Assembly: GCF_021233055.1 (NCBI RefSeq)
Contig: NZ_CP089543.1
Location: 117,562 to 181,561 of the forward strand
DNA from: Spirosoma oryzicola
Lineage (GTDB): Bacteria > Bacteroidota > Bacteroidia > Cytophagales > Spirosomataceae
Length of the DNA: 64,000 nt
Direction of reading: 5' to 3'
Shown in pieces: positions 43,181-52,512 of this stretch. The notes below the pieces were generated by a model. It did not search any database. It had not been told where the DNA came from and saw only the letters and a list, made by a program, of their open reading frames with translations. Made by a program: the position numbers and the translations under genes. The number at the start of each line of letters is the position of its first letter. Within the stretch, counting starts at the first letter, position 1.

Positions 43181-44282
43181 AGACACCCCGGCAATGCGGG
43201 AAAACATCAGCGAAATCCTCCAGTTAGCTCCTTATCAGGTCGTTCAGGCGGCTAACGGCAGGGAGGGGATCGAACAGGCCCGCCAAATCCACCCGGACCT
43301 GATTCTGTGCGACATTAAAATGCCTGAACTCGATGGTTTCGGCGTCTTGCACATCCTGCGAAAGGACCCCACCTTAGCTGGTATTCCGTTCATTTTTCTG
43401 ACGGCGAAAGTCGAAGCGGCTGATTTTCGGGCGGGCATGAACCTGGGCGCGGACGATTACTTGACCAAGCCCTTCGACGACCTTACCCTGCTCAATGCAG
43501 TGGAGTTGAGGCTCAAAAAAGACGCAGCGGTACCGCCCCATCCCGCTGAGGTTTCTATCCCCTTAGGCCACCTGACGAAAGCTCTCTTGGAGGGAAACGA
43601 TATCCGCCAGTTTCTGTGCGATTATTACCCAACGACACACTATAACCGTAAACACCGTTTGTTTACGGCGGGGAGCAGGCCGACTGTGGTGTATTTTATC
43701 CAGCAGGGAAAGGGTAAACTTTTCCAGGCGGATGCAGCCGGGAATGAATACATCACGGGCCTAGTTGGTCCGGGCGATTTTGTGGGATACCGGGCGCTAC
43801 TGGAAGAAGAGCCCTACACCGAGACAGCCGAACTACTGGAAGAAGCGCAGGTCTGTAGTATTCCCAAAGCGGACCTGAAGACCCTACTTGATCACCAGTC
43901 GGCTGTGGCCAACCAATTTTTTCGGATGCTGGCTGGCGACGTCGCCGAGCTTCAAGAACGGCTGCTGAAGCTTGCCTATCAATCGGTCCGCAAACGAGTG
44001 GCCGAAGCTCTGTTGATGGTTGAGCGAAAATTTTATCCGCAGTCGGAAGGCCGCACCACCGGCGATACGGTGCGGTCAGAAAGCCTCCGTTTCGGCCATC
44101 CGGACGCTAACACGTCCTCAGTGATGACTCTGTCGCGTGAGAACTGGTCACACTTGGTAGGAGCCTCAACCGAAACGGTCATTCGTATTTTGGGCGATTT
44201 ACGGAAGGAAGGGCTGATTGAAATCAATGCCAGCCAGATTACGTTGCTTGACATTGACAAACTCACTCATCTTAAGCGCTGA
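43158..44282 (+). CDS. Response regulator with Crp-like ligand and DNA-binding domains
   Basis: A 374-residue fusion. Residues 1 to 120 form a receiver with Asp52 in LCDIKMPELDG and Lys104 in YLTKPFDD. Residues about 160 to 280 form a cyclic-nucleotide-binding fold (GKGKLFQADAAGNEYITGLV, GPGDFVGY). The C-terminus is a Crp-type winged helix-turn-helix, WSHLVGASTETVIRILGDLR. It may join phosphorylation to a ligand or redox signal in one transcription factor. The partner is the overlapping kinase. Confidence 0.9.
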   Translation: MKTILVIEDTPAMRENISEILQLAPYQVVQAANGREGIEQARQIHPDLILCDIKMPELDGFGVLHILRKDPTLAGIPFIFLTAKVEAADFRAGMNLGADDYLTKPFDDLTLLNAVELRLKKDAAVPPHPAEVSIPLGHLTKALLEGNDIRQFLCDYYPTTHYNRKHRLFTAGSRPTVVYFIQQGKGKLFQADAAGNEYITGLVGPGDFVGYRALLEEEPYTETAELLEEAQVCSIPKADLKTLLDHQSAVANQFFRMLAGDVAELQERLLKLAYQSVRKRVAEALLMVERKFYPQSEGRTTGDTVRSESLRFGHPDANTSSVMTLSRENWSHLVGASTETVIRILGDLRKEGLIEINASQITLLDIDKLTHLKR

Positions 44283-44671
44283 TAAGCTGAAGTTGATCAG
44301 TCTTGAAGCTGATAAAGATTACCTGGGTTGCTGGTATTCATCATTTCCTTTAGAGTAGCCTGTCATAGATAAGCTGACACCGTCAGGCAACCTTTGGGAT
44401 CTGGGTCAACGCAACTACGTAGGTCAACTTCGGAAAACCAAAACGCGTCAGACTGTCAACGAACATCAGTTATTGACCAGGCTGATGGGTATAGATTATA
44501 CCTAACGTTTGCCCCTGGCACCGTGAGATCTGCTTTAACTGATCATCAATACCTTGGCATACGGATGAGCCTAAAGCCGGACGTTTTATTAGTTAGCAGT
44601 GAATTATACAATTTAGCTGAAGTTAACCAAAAATTGCGCCCCTCGGACCCGTACAAACTTATCGCAAATCT
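44283..44671. other. Intergenic stretch
   Basis: About 390 bases. One open frame (44394-44675) has no protein-like composition and is judged a chance frame. No strong hairpin was seen. The promoter of the following gene probably lies here. Confidence 0.4.
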
Positions 44672-45049
44672 ATGAAAACAGTACGAACTAGAAACCCGCT
44701 TTGGCTGGCATTTTTGCTTTTCTTTATGCTGGGGGGCATAAGTGGCGTGCCTCAAGCCGACCAGATTTTAGGCCGGTGGCTATTTCCCTCGAAAGGGTCC
44801 AGCGTCGAAATCTATCGGATAGGGGCTCGCTATTTCGCTCGCGTTGCCGAAGTCGATCAGGCAGGGGAGAAAAATTATGGGCTGGTGAGAGATAAACCCC
44901 TGATTCGTAACCTTACGTATGATGGACAAGCTTGGTCAGCGGGTGAATTAGAGCACCCAAAAACGGGGGTTATTCATACAGACCTGCGATGTGGCCGAGT
45001 CAAAATGAAAATGGCTCCGTTACGTACTGACGATGAGTTGAAACGCTGA
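44672..45049 (+). CDS. Secreted DUF2147-like protein, short at the C-terminus
   Basis: A 125-residue protein with a signal-like segment (about residues 8 to 28). Then comes DQILGRWLFPSKGSSVEIY, YFARVAEV, LIRNLTYDG, W-AGELEHPKTG, the DUF2147 order of motifs. The final beta strands of the domain are missing or changed. It may be a truncated member; the domain's role is unknown. Confidence 0.6.
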   Translation: MKTVRTRNPLWLAFLLFFMLGGISGVPQADQILGRWLFPSKGSSVEIYRIGARYFARVAEVDQAGEKNYGLVRDKPLIRNLTYDGQAWSAGELEHPKTGVIHTDLRCGRVKMKMAPLRTDDELKR

Positions 45050-45921
45050 AATTTCTTTATGCTAGGATTAAATAAACAAGAGAGAAATGGGTTGTTTTGT
45101 TTTCTAAAAGGGCCTTATTAATACGGTATGTCGTCAAGTAAACGTGGACGTCGCCAAATGAAAGTGGATAAAAGGGCCAGGCCACCGGGCGGTGAAAATG
45201 AGAAGAGGTGGTCCGCCACCGCAGCAATTCAGTAATCGCAGGGCAACGGCCGACCGTCGGCGATGTTTGCATAATCATTCGGTGCTGGCCTTTGGGCAAA
45301 GCCGTCATCCTACTTCGGTTCATTACGTCGATCAGGTCATCCAATACAGTTCCCAAAAACTTAAACCCGCCTAGTTTACATTAACTGCCATCAGGGGGCA
45401 TTTAGAATCGACTTACAGGCCTTAATCTTAAGCGTTTAAGCGGATTATTTTCTTGATTACGAACGTGATTAGCTCAATTAAACCATTGCTTACTTAATTT
45501 TCTTATCAGTGAAACTATGTAGTAAAAGTGACTCTCGAAATGCCCGTTTTAAGCGACCGTCGCTGAACTTCTACCAATGGGGTCAGTTCTAGCTATGTCC
45601 AGTCTCAAATTGTTATCTCAAGAATCAAATTCAAAATCTCACATTTTAGCTGAGTTTTTGAGACTGATTTACTCTCAAATGACCGCAGTCTGAATCATCC
45701 GCCGTTGAAGTAGCATCTCTTTCTGCGAAATCATTTAGTAACGAGCTACCCTATGTTACGGAAATTTTTGGCTTGATTTTTAAAGCAGCATTGATCGTAA
45801 CAGAGTTCCATAATTATTTGTAAGAACTGCCAGCGGTCGCCAGCGCGATGGTAGCTACCAAGAGACCTTTTTTAAATGTGATCAAAACAGTTTCCCCCTT
45901 AAAAACAATACTGTCGTTAGG
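45050..45921. other. Gene-free stretch with a large stem-loop
   Basis: About 870 bases without a convincing gene. A ten-base inverted repeat (45600-45609 with 45657-45666) encloses several TCTCA motifs. The open frame at 45057-45356 on the minus strand has no protein character. Confidence 0.45.
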
Positions 45922-46215
45922 CTAACCCGAGAAGTCCAACCCCTTATCAAAAGTTAAAATAAACTCAGGATGCTCAGCAGCATGAAAGCCTAGCTCCTGA
46001 TCAAGGAGTCGGAGTGCCTGCTCAAGAATTAGTCTTTGAGTAGCTGTAGGTACATAATTAGGCGTAGCCAGATCACGGGATAGTTGGTGTAAAGAGGCTA
46101 TAGTAAATAAATAAGTCGATTCAGAAATTAACATAGTTCGCACTACGATTGTAGCTCCATTTTCAAGTTTTCCTGCCAGCACATGGCTACAAACGAACAG
46201 CAATTTTACAGACAA
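45922..46215 (-). CDS. Unknown small protein
   Basis: A frame of 97 codons. A start at 46131 (MLISESTYLF) would give a 69-residue helical protein (ASLHQLSRDLATPNYVP, LILEQALRLLDQELG) with a plausible composition. No domain is recognised. Confidence 0.45.
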   Translation of the reverse strand: MSVKLLFVCSHVLAGKLENGATIVVRTMLISESTYLFTIASLHQLSRDLATPNYVPTATQRLILEQALRLLDQELGFHAAEHPEFILTFDKGLDFSG

Positions 46216-46387
46216 ATAAATTTATCAATCGGCAATCGTGCCAACTCGGCTTAAATTCAGGACGAACAGTATATTCTACAGGACAAACCCTAATTGATCA
46301 TTTAGATGGCATCTAAGATCGTCGGCCATGTGAAACCATTACTCTACTATTTGACTATATTTAATAGTAAATCATCTTTCATTCATT

Positions 46388-47458
46388 GTGACGTCAACCT
46401 ATTTTGCACCTTCTGAACCAACAATGCTTTATCGCAACGCCGACTTAACACTACTCGTCTCGGCCCATGCCGATGAGCAGGCAATAGCGTTGCTCCAGCA
46501 AACAACTTATGGTACCGAAGGTATTCGTTATCAGCAAACGGGTCAGGAGGCTAAACTAAACCGGCTAAATAATCCCTTCTTTTTTCACCTTTACCAACAT
46601 CAAACGTTGATTGGATTATATTGTCTGGATCAACGGGCCGTTGGTTTTCCTGACGCTTCCATCTCGGGCTACTACGGCCGCTACCTGGCCGTTCATCAAA
46701 ACGTGCAGGGACGCGGGTACGGCCAACTATTGAAAACAACGGCTGTCAACTACGTTAATCAGCATGTGTCGACTCCCCACCTGTTCTATTCCTACATCGA
46801 ATCTAGGAACACCCGCTCCATGGCCGCGTCGATCAAGGAAAACTTTACATCGATAGCCAGGCTGAAAACCTTTATGTTCAGACGCTTTTCGCCCCATAAA
46901 GATACCCGCTTTATCCAGGCCTCATTAACCGACTCAAGTCGAAACTTGCAGCTAGTTCAACGTCAGTATACCGACTATGGCTTTCAGAACTTCTTGAACA
47001 TCAATTATAAAAACAACTACTTTGCCCTTGAAGAAGATGGTCATCTACTCGTAGGGGTTCAGGCCAATCTAATCATCTGGAAGTTAGTCCACATCCCAGG
47101 GAAGTTCGGCTCATTCATTCACTATGTAGCTCCCTTTTTACCTGGCTTGCGTCGTTTCTTCAATCCAGCAAGACAGTCGTTTGTCGCGCTTGAAGGCGTT
47201 TATATTGCGGAAGGCCAGACACAGCTGCTACCTGTTTTGCTGGAAAGTGTACTGGCTCACTTTGATGTTTATACCGCCATGTGGCAGATTGACGAGAAGG
47301 ACCCTTTAATCAATTTATTAAATAGTCCAAAGATGGGTCGCTTTAGCCAGTTTCAGCCGGGTGTTACGACGCACCTCATGGTAAAAGATCTTGACCGACC
47401 TTCCCATATTCAATTAGGTAAGGAACCGGCCTATGTATCCTGCTTTGACTATTCCTAA
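46388..47458 (+). CDS. GNAT-like acetyltransferase family protein
   Basis: A 356-residue protein. The N-terminal half has the acetyl-CoA site pattern GRGYGQLLKTTAVNYV near residue 117, after a strand GRYLAVHQNV, and YIESRNTRSM follows. The C-terminal half has a second, less clear domain (HLLVGVQANLIIWKLV, FNPARQSFVALEGVY). Two-domain GNAT proteins of this kind are poorly studied. The histidine-kinase operon follows in 65 bases, so they may be linked. Confidence 0.65.
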   Translation: MTSTYFAPSEPTMLYRNADLTLLVSAHADEQAIALLQQTTYGTEGIRYQQTGQEAKLNRLNNPFFFHLYQHQTLIGLYCLDQRAVGFPDASISGYYGRYLAVHQNVQGRGYGQLLKTTAVNYVNQHVSTPHLFYSYIESRNTRSMAASIKENFTSIARLKTFMFRRFSPHKDTRFIQASLTDSSRNLQLVQRQYTDYGFQNFLNINYKNNYFALEEDGHLLVGVQANLIIWKLVHIPGKFGSFIHYVAPFLPGLRRFFNPARQSFVALEGVYIAEGQTQLLPVLLESVLAHFDVYTAMWQIDEKDPLINLLNSPKMGRFSQFQPGVTTHLMVKDLDRPSHIQLGKEPAYVSCFDYS

Positions 47459-47523
47459 ATGACGCTATATCCTACTGCATCTCCTTTATCCAACAAGTTC
47501 TAAGATAGGTAGTCCGGTTTCCA

Positions 47524-48945
47524 ATGAACCAAGCCGAAACGCAATTAAAACAGTTACTCGAACGATCCCGCCAGCAGCTGACACGGCCTTTTTCTAACGT
47601 TCAACGTCGATTATTGTACGTCATTAATATTACGTACCTGATTTTAACACCCCTCTTTTTAGCGAGCGAAAAGCTGGCCACCGGCACTTACGTACCTGAC
47701 AATCGGCTTTGGTTCATATACGGGCTTGTTTGGTTAGCTAACCTTATTTCGGGGATTTATGCTTTCTTCACGTTGGCTGAAAATCAACTTACTTTTTTTG
47801 GTAGACCCTTGAATCTATCAACGCTGAAACACAGCAAACGCACCGAAAATGCTCTACGCTGGATCAGTGTGGTATCCGTCATGTTCATGAGTGTAGCCAA
47901 TATGCTTGGCATTGGTAATCCATCCAATGATTCGTTGTTGACCGATTTTGCCCTTGCTCACTCACTCATTGTGTTAGCGGCCATGATATTAGGACGACCG
48001 GCGATGTTCACCTGGGCAGCTGTTGTGATCGGGCTATTGGTATGGGTAACGTTTGGGAAGTTAGAGGGCTACTCCTATCGTTATAACTACCTGACACCCG
48101 ATGAATCCGTTCGTTATCAAACAGCATTAACTCAACGAAAAGCTTGGGCGCTGGACCGTCAGGCCATCCTGAAGGCTAACCACCTTAATCCGCCACAAGC
48201 TTCGCGATACTTTAATACATGGTTGATTTTCATCGTCGTCGCTACGGCCACTGCCTACTATTTCGCCGGTGTTGCGCTTGATTTGTTTAAAATTATACCA
48301 GAAGTAACCGAAGATATAAAGGATGCCATTGAGGCCACTAAAGTAGCCGAAGAACGGCGTCTATTGCAACAGCAGGAAACATTGACTACTGAATTGAAAG
48401 CACTTAAGGCGCAAGTCAATCCGCACTTCCTGTACAACACGCTAAATTATTTTTATATCAGATCTCAGGAGGTGGACCCTGAACTAGCTGACTCAATCAT
48501 TAAACTGTCTGGAATTATGCGCTACAGCATGCGCGAAGACTTTAATACGGCCAGACTATCCGAGGAAATAAACTACATGCAACAGTTCATTAGTCTGCAC
48601 CAGGTACGGTATCCTCTGCAAATACGATTTAACGTGACCGGTGATGTAGAGTCAAAGAACATACTTCCTTTTTTGCTCATTGGCCTGGTAGAAAATGCGT
48701 TTAAACACGGCAATATGACTGACCCTAACTATCCATTTGTGGTTGACATCAAGGCCACCGATGATCGAATTGAGTTCTTTACCTCAAATCTGAAAAATAA
48801 AAAGCAGCGGTTTGAGAGCAACCATATTGGTCTCACCAACACCCGGCAACGGCTCGAGCGTGCTTATGAGCAATACTCATTCGATATTAATGAGACGGAT
48901 GATACCTTTTCCTGTAACCTACTTTTACTTAATCAACGGCTATGA
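47524..48945 (+). CDS. LytS-type sensor histidine kinase
   Basis: A 473-residue membrane kinase. Hydrophobic segments lie at about residues 30-45, 62-82, 115-130, 138-180 and 235-255. A coiled coil leads to the His-kinase domain, with His301 in QVNPHFLYNTLNYFY, and to an ATPase with LVENAFKHGN and HIGLTNTRQRLERAY. It overlaps the LytTR regulator gene by four bases (ATGA), so the two are translationally coupled. Confidence 0.92.
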   Translation: MNQAETQLKQLLERSRQQLTRPFSNVQRRLLYVINITYLILTPLFLASEKLATGTYVPDNRLWFIYGLVWLANLISGIYAFFTLAENQLTFFGRPLNLSTLKHSKRTENALRWISVVSVMFMSVANMLGIGNPSNDSLLTDFALAHSLIVLAAMILGRPAMFTWAAVVIGLLVWVTFGKLEGYSYRYNYLTPDESVRYQTALTQRKAWALDRQAILKANHLNPPQASRYFNTWLIFIVVATATAYYFAGVALDLFKIIPEVTEDIKDAIEATKVAEERRLLQQQETLTTELKALKAQVNPHFLYNTLNYFYIRSQEVDPELADSIIKLSGIMRYSMREDFNTARLSEEINYMQQFISLHQVRYPLQIRFNVTGDVESKNILPFLLIGLVENAFKHGNMTDPNYPFVVDIKATDDRIEFFTSNLKNKKQRFESNHIGLTNTRQRLERAYEQYSFDINETDDTFSCNLLLLNQRL

Positions 48946-49664
48946 CCTGTATAATACTCGATGACGAAGAAATTTGCGTGAATCAGCTCCGGAAGTTCAT
49001 TGAAAAAGTACCCACCTTGCACCTAAAAGCTTGTTTTACAAATCCGAGTGATGCTATTGTGTACCTTGAGCGGGAAAAGGTTGACCTTGTTTTTGTAGAT
49101 ATGGAGATGCCCAACTTATCACTTGACGGGCTGGACTTCGTTCGAATTCTAGGCGATTCTCAGAATTACATATTTACTACGGCACACCCAAAGTATGCGT
49201 CACCAAGTTATGAACATAAAGCCATTGACTTCCTTGAAAAACCATTTTCATTTGAGCGGTTTTCAATAGCTGTTCAGCGAGCAAAACAGCTACTAGAAGG
49301 AATTAAACGAGACGATTCTCCAGCTCCAGACAACTACACATTTGTCCGGGTAGATGGCAATTTACAACGGGTTGATTTTAGCGATTTATGCTGGGTTGAA
49401 AGTGAGCGGAATGGTATCTGGTTCTATACGGAAACAAACCGCTTTCATTCCGCCTTAACTATTAGTGATATTGGGATGCGTCTACCGCAACATCAATTCT
49501 TTCGCATTCACAAATCCTATATCATTCCTGTCAATAAGGCAGAGGTGATTAATAAGTATTCGATTTGCATTCTTAGGCAGGGGAAGCTTCAGGAGATACC
49601 GATTGGAGATACATACCGAAAAGAGTTTATTACATTTATTGAAAATAAGGTGATGAAAAAGTAG
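48942..49664 (+). CDS. LytTR-family response regulator
   Basis: A 240-residue regulator. The receiver has CIILDDEE and Asp53 in FVDMEMPN; FLEKPFSFERF holds the conserved Lys. The C-terminal LytTR DNA-binding domain shows as FVRVDGNLQRVDF, WVESERNGIWFYT and RIHKSYIIPVNKAEVI. It is the partner of the LytS-type kinase just upstream. Confidence 0.92.
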   Translation: MTCIILDDEEICVNQLRKFIEKVPTLHLKACFTNPSDAIVYLEREKVDLVFVDMEMPNLSLDGLDFVRILGDSQNYIFTTAHPKYASPSYEHKAIDFLEKPFSFERFSIAVQRAKQLLEGIKRDDSPAPDNYTFVRVDGNLQRVDFSDLCWVESERNGIWFYTETNRFHSALTISDIGMRLPQHQFFRIHKSYIIPVNKAEVINKYSICILRQGKLQEIPIGDTYRKEFITFIENKVMKK

Positions 49665-49901
49665 AACATAATCATTGACAATTCGAACACCGTCCCATAC
49701 TATCCCAGTAAATGACACTGTAACCCGACAGATCACCTACCTCAGCACTAATTTCTGCTAATACATAATCAATGTCGTTCGTGACGCTCCTGTTACCAAG
49801 ATCGAGATTAATGATTGCAATGATGTTTCATGTTTCCTTCAACGGTATACGTATAATCAGCCGAAAATGGCCTATTTGGGGTTTTACGATTCATTCCATG
49901 G

Positions 49902-50552
49902 CTATTTACAGTTGATACGAATGTCGAAGTAAGCGAGTTGGGTGCGGAACTGTTCACAGTTCATTTTTCGCTGACGCAGAATAGCTTGACGAAGATGTTG
50001 ACGTGTGTAACGACTACCTAGCATCAGACCATTAGCCTCACAAAAAGCATCCAACTGCTGCTGAGTAAATCGACTGGATGAGCCAAGTTTGAGCGTTATT
50101 TCAACTTGTTCGACGTTTGTCCGAGCGGCCAGCTTTCCGCGCAAATCAGTTATGGCTGCATGAACCGTCACCCCAAATCCCAGCTCTCCCCGGAAGCTTA
50201 CACAATAATCCCAAAATTCGTTTTTTAACGCACGTTGATACAGAATGGCTCCTCCGATGCGGTGCTTTATCTGTACGGTCAGATACCCATTCCTCTGTAT
50301 GGATGCAATAACCTTATCGTCGGTTAATTGGTAATTAAGCCGAAAGAATCGACCGATGGTTCTGATTAACCAGTCTCCCGACCATTTTTCAATCGGTACG
50401 CTTCTGACTAATCTTCCCCACTCTCCTCTTCCTTCATAAAAATGAACAACAGCCTGTGCGCTATCCACCAAAATTCGGTAGTCCTCTACCACCGCAAAGG
50501 CATTGGCAGATTGGTTAGTCTGTAAGTTGTTTAAAGAAGTCTCCTGCTCCAT
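49902..50552 (-). CDS. Unknown protein
   Basis: A 216-residue protein from MEQETSLNNLQ. It has no signal or membrane segment. Passages such as FRLNYQLTDDKVIASIQRNG, LTVQIKHRIGGAILYQRAL and DLRGKLAARTNVE suggest an alpha-beta fold but no known family. It stands between the LytTR operon and the mobilisation region, and its origin is unclear. Confidence 0.55.
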   Translation of the reverse strand: MEQETSLNNLQTNQSANAFAVVEDYRILVDSAQAVVHFYEGRGEWGRLVRSVPIEKWSGDWLIRTIGRFFRLNYQLTDDKVIASIQRNGYLTVQIKHRIGGAILYQRALKNEFWDYCVSFRGELGFGVTVHAAITDLRGKLAARTNVEQVEITLKLGSSSRFTQQQLDAFCEANGLMLGSRYTRQHLRQAILRQRKMNCEQFRTQLAYFDIRINCK

Positions 50553-50681
50553 AAATCGGTGATTCCAGCCAGGCATAATATAGGCTCGGCCTAAAGCGGC
50601 CTTGCCAAATATACGCCATTTGGTGAAAGAGACCGACGGATAACGGGCGTATGAACGGAGTAGGGATAGTCGTTTTCTGTT

Positions 50682-50882
50682 TTATCCGCCCTTGGATGTA
50701 CCAATCATCGGTATCCGATCATGGTCAAAATGGGAAGCCAAAATAGAAAACAGGCAGTTGGTTTCATGCGAACTTAATTTGTCCAGCAACTTAGTAATCA
50801 TTCTACGTGCCCGGTGTAACATGGCATCGGCCATCCGACCCGGAGCTGGACAGTTAAACAATCGGCGGTTTATTCCTGACAC
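50682..50882 (-). CDS. Possible small basic protein downstream of the membrane peptide
   Basis: A 66-residue frame with a GTG start that overlaps the end of the membrane-peptide gene by 13 bases. Basic, Cys- and His-containing (FNCPAPGRM, SHFDHDRIP). The overlap could mean coupled translation, or the frame may be chance. Confidence 0.3.
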   Translation of the reverse strand: MSGINRRLFNCPAPGRMADAMLHRARRMITKLLDKLSSHETNCLFSILASHFDHDRIPMIGTSKGG

Positions 50883-51049
50883 ATTTGCAGTAATCCGATG
50901 AGCAGCAAAAATGCGATCACCAATCCGCCAATAACATAATTGGAGGCAAGCAAATAAGTTCTTTTTATGATCCGGCCATACAAGTCAGCAAGCTGATAAT
51001 TGATTAAGAAGTAAGGACGACTAATGAACTCTGCTAGAATAATCTTCAT
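50870..51049 (-). CDS. Small membrane protein (59 residues)
   Basis: An ATG at 51047-51049 opens a 59-codon frame. The product starts MKIILAEFISRPYFLINY and has one clear membrane segment (about residues 38 to 55) and a short polar end MCQE. The fit of a single helix at the C-terminal half and the mobile-element context suggest a real small accessory gene. Confidence 0.5.
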   Translation of the reverse strand: MKIILAEFISRPYFLINYQLADLYGRIIKRTYLLASNYVIGGLVIAFLLLIGLLQMCQE

Positions 51050-51094
51050 CGGGTTTATTCAACTGGTTGCAGTACACTAACCACCATTTCATGT

Positions 51095-51460
51095 TTAAGC
51101 CAAGCTTCTCACACCAACCTGATCGGCAACGGCTCGTGCTTTAGCAAAAGCCTGATTAAAATAGCCGTCCCGAAAATCTTTCATGAGTCGACTTGGGCTA
51201 CTGTAAGCATATGCAATGTCCACATGAGCCAACCACGTTAGACTTTCTGTCTGCTCTGCTTGATTGAAGCTGCCAATGTCATGCCCGTTTATCAATAAGA
51301 TGCTGACTATTTCAGACGCAGGCACCCCGTTATCAGGATATGTTTCGTAAACAATACCTATACTGCCTGCGGGATTAGGGCCGAATGATTCAGTTGTCCG
51401 AACTATATCACCAACTTGGTTAGCCTGGACTGTTTTTTCGTCTGATTTCATGTTTTTCAT
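51095..51460 (-). CDS. Unknown accessory protein of the mobile region
   Basis: A 121-residue protein. GDIVRTTESFGPNPAGSIGI resembles a short SH3-like strand pair and is followed by a beta-rich passage (IVSILLINGHDIGSF) and a helical end. No certain family. It is read on the same strand as the mobilisation genes. Confidence 0.55.
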   Translation of the reverse strand: MKNMKSDEKTVQANQVGDIVRTTESFGPNPAGSIGIVYETYPDNGVPASEIVSILLINGHDIGSFNQAEQTESLTWLAHVDIAYAYSSPSRLMKDFRDGYFNQAFAKARAVADQVGVRSLA

Positions 51461-51566
51461 ATTGAGGATAACGACTAATTAATTTTCAAAAATATGTATT
51501 TCACATTAAACTTAACACCAATAATATAAAATACATATTACATAAGCCAAAATCTGTACCTGTCGG

Positions 51567-51980
51567 TTAGTCCTCATCAGGTTCCTCTAAAGGCAAGCTT
51601 TCATCATCAAGCATAGACCGATTAGTCTGCGCAGATGCAAGAGAAGTAAATCCTATAAATTCCACCTGGTCAGTTAATTCCGATTGGGTCCAGGCCGGTG
51701 CCTGCAGCCTCCCCTCCTGCGTTACCCGATGCCAGAGGGCACACCCATATATAATGTGGCCAGTCGTCCGTAGGCGAAAGGCAGGTGGTAGTGGTTCCAT
51801 GTAAAGCGCTTCATCATCGCAATAGGCAGCATCAGGACAATCGTCTATACTGATTGGTTGTTGTCCGGCAATGGTAAGCCGACGAGCCCCAATTTGTCGG
51901 CAAACATCGACCAGTGAATCGTTTATGTCAACGGGATATACCTTTTCTAGATAAGGGTCAATTTTCAACAGCTCAGTCAT
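51567..51980 (-). CDS. DUF3846-like protein, copy 1
   Basis: A 137-residue protein from MTELLKIDPYLEKVYPVDIN. The order of an opening strand, a helix DSLVDVCRQIGARRL, a CDDEA acidic loop and AFRLRTTGHIIYGCALW fits DUF3846-type proteins found on plasmids and phages. The next gene upstream is a paralog sharing the AFRLR-TG-IIYG block. Confidence 0.55.
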   Translation of the reverse strand: MTELLKIDPYLEKVYPVDINDSLVDVCRQIGARRLTIAGQQPISIDDCPDAAYCDDEALYMEPLPPAFRLRTTGHIIYGCALWHRVTQEGRLQAPAWTQSELTDQVEFIGFTSLASAQTNRSMLDDESLPLEEPDED

Positions 51981-52035
51981 CGTTGATAAGGAGTTAAAAT
52001 TGCGGCCGTCTTCTTGCAAAGACGGCCGTGTTCAT

Positions 52036-52425
52036 TTACCATGAAAACACATAAATTGGCGCAGGCTTATAGGCTATTGGGCCTAGAAACTCAATTTCGC
52101 CAGTTACCTCCACGAGAGTTGCTTCGGGAGTTACTGTATCACCCTCCCCATTACTACCCGTCCATACGCCATTACCGTAAATAATCTGCCCAGTAGAACG
52201 CAGCCTGAACGCTACTAGGTAAGGATCATCAGGGAGAAGGTCATTGCAGAAAACTCCGTCGCCATCAGGTTGGCGGGCCATATAATCTATGGTGTCACAA
52301 TCAATCCACTCATACAACTGCTCCAATGAGCCATCATGTAAAACCGAACGTACCTGCTTATTTGTAGCGTCGATCAGAAATACCGGTACAGATTGCTGAG
52401 GAGAGGGAACAGGTTTCGTTGCCAT
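52036..52425 (-). CDS. DUF3846-like protein, copy 2
   Basis: A 129-residue protein from MATKPVPSPQQS. VFLIDATNKQVRSVLHDGSL, YEWIDCDTIDYM and AFRLRSTGQIIYGNGVW match the family layout and the neighbour at 51567. The start at 52506 would add an unrelated hydrophobic leader and is less likely. The pair suggests local duplication inside the mobile region. Confidence 0.55.
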   Translation of the reverse strand: MATKPVPSPQQSVPVFLIDATNKQVRSVLHDGSLEQLYEWIDCDTIDYMARQPDGDGVFCNDLLPDDPYLVAFRLRSTGQIIYGNGVWTGSNGEGDTVTPEATLVEVTGEIEFLGPIAYKPAPIYVFSW

Positions 52426-52512
52426 TAGTAGCGCCCGCAATAACATGACGGAGCCGCACAAAAAAATACAGAGTAAAGAGGAGCTGGACACAGTTGTCCA
52501 GCTCAAATCGCA

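Noticed and set aside
44394..44675. Plus-strand frame of 93 codons overlapping the DUF2147-like gene by four bases
   Set aside because: Composition is not protein-like and no motif is present. The overlap seems to be chance.
45057..45356. Minus-strand frame of 99 codons
   Set aside because: No protein character, no paralog and no context.
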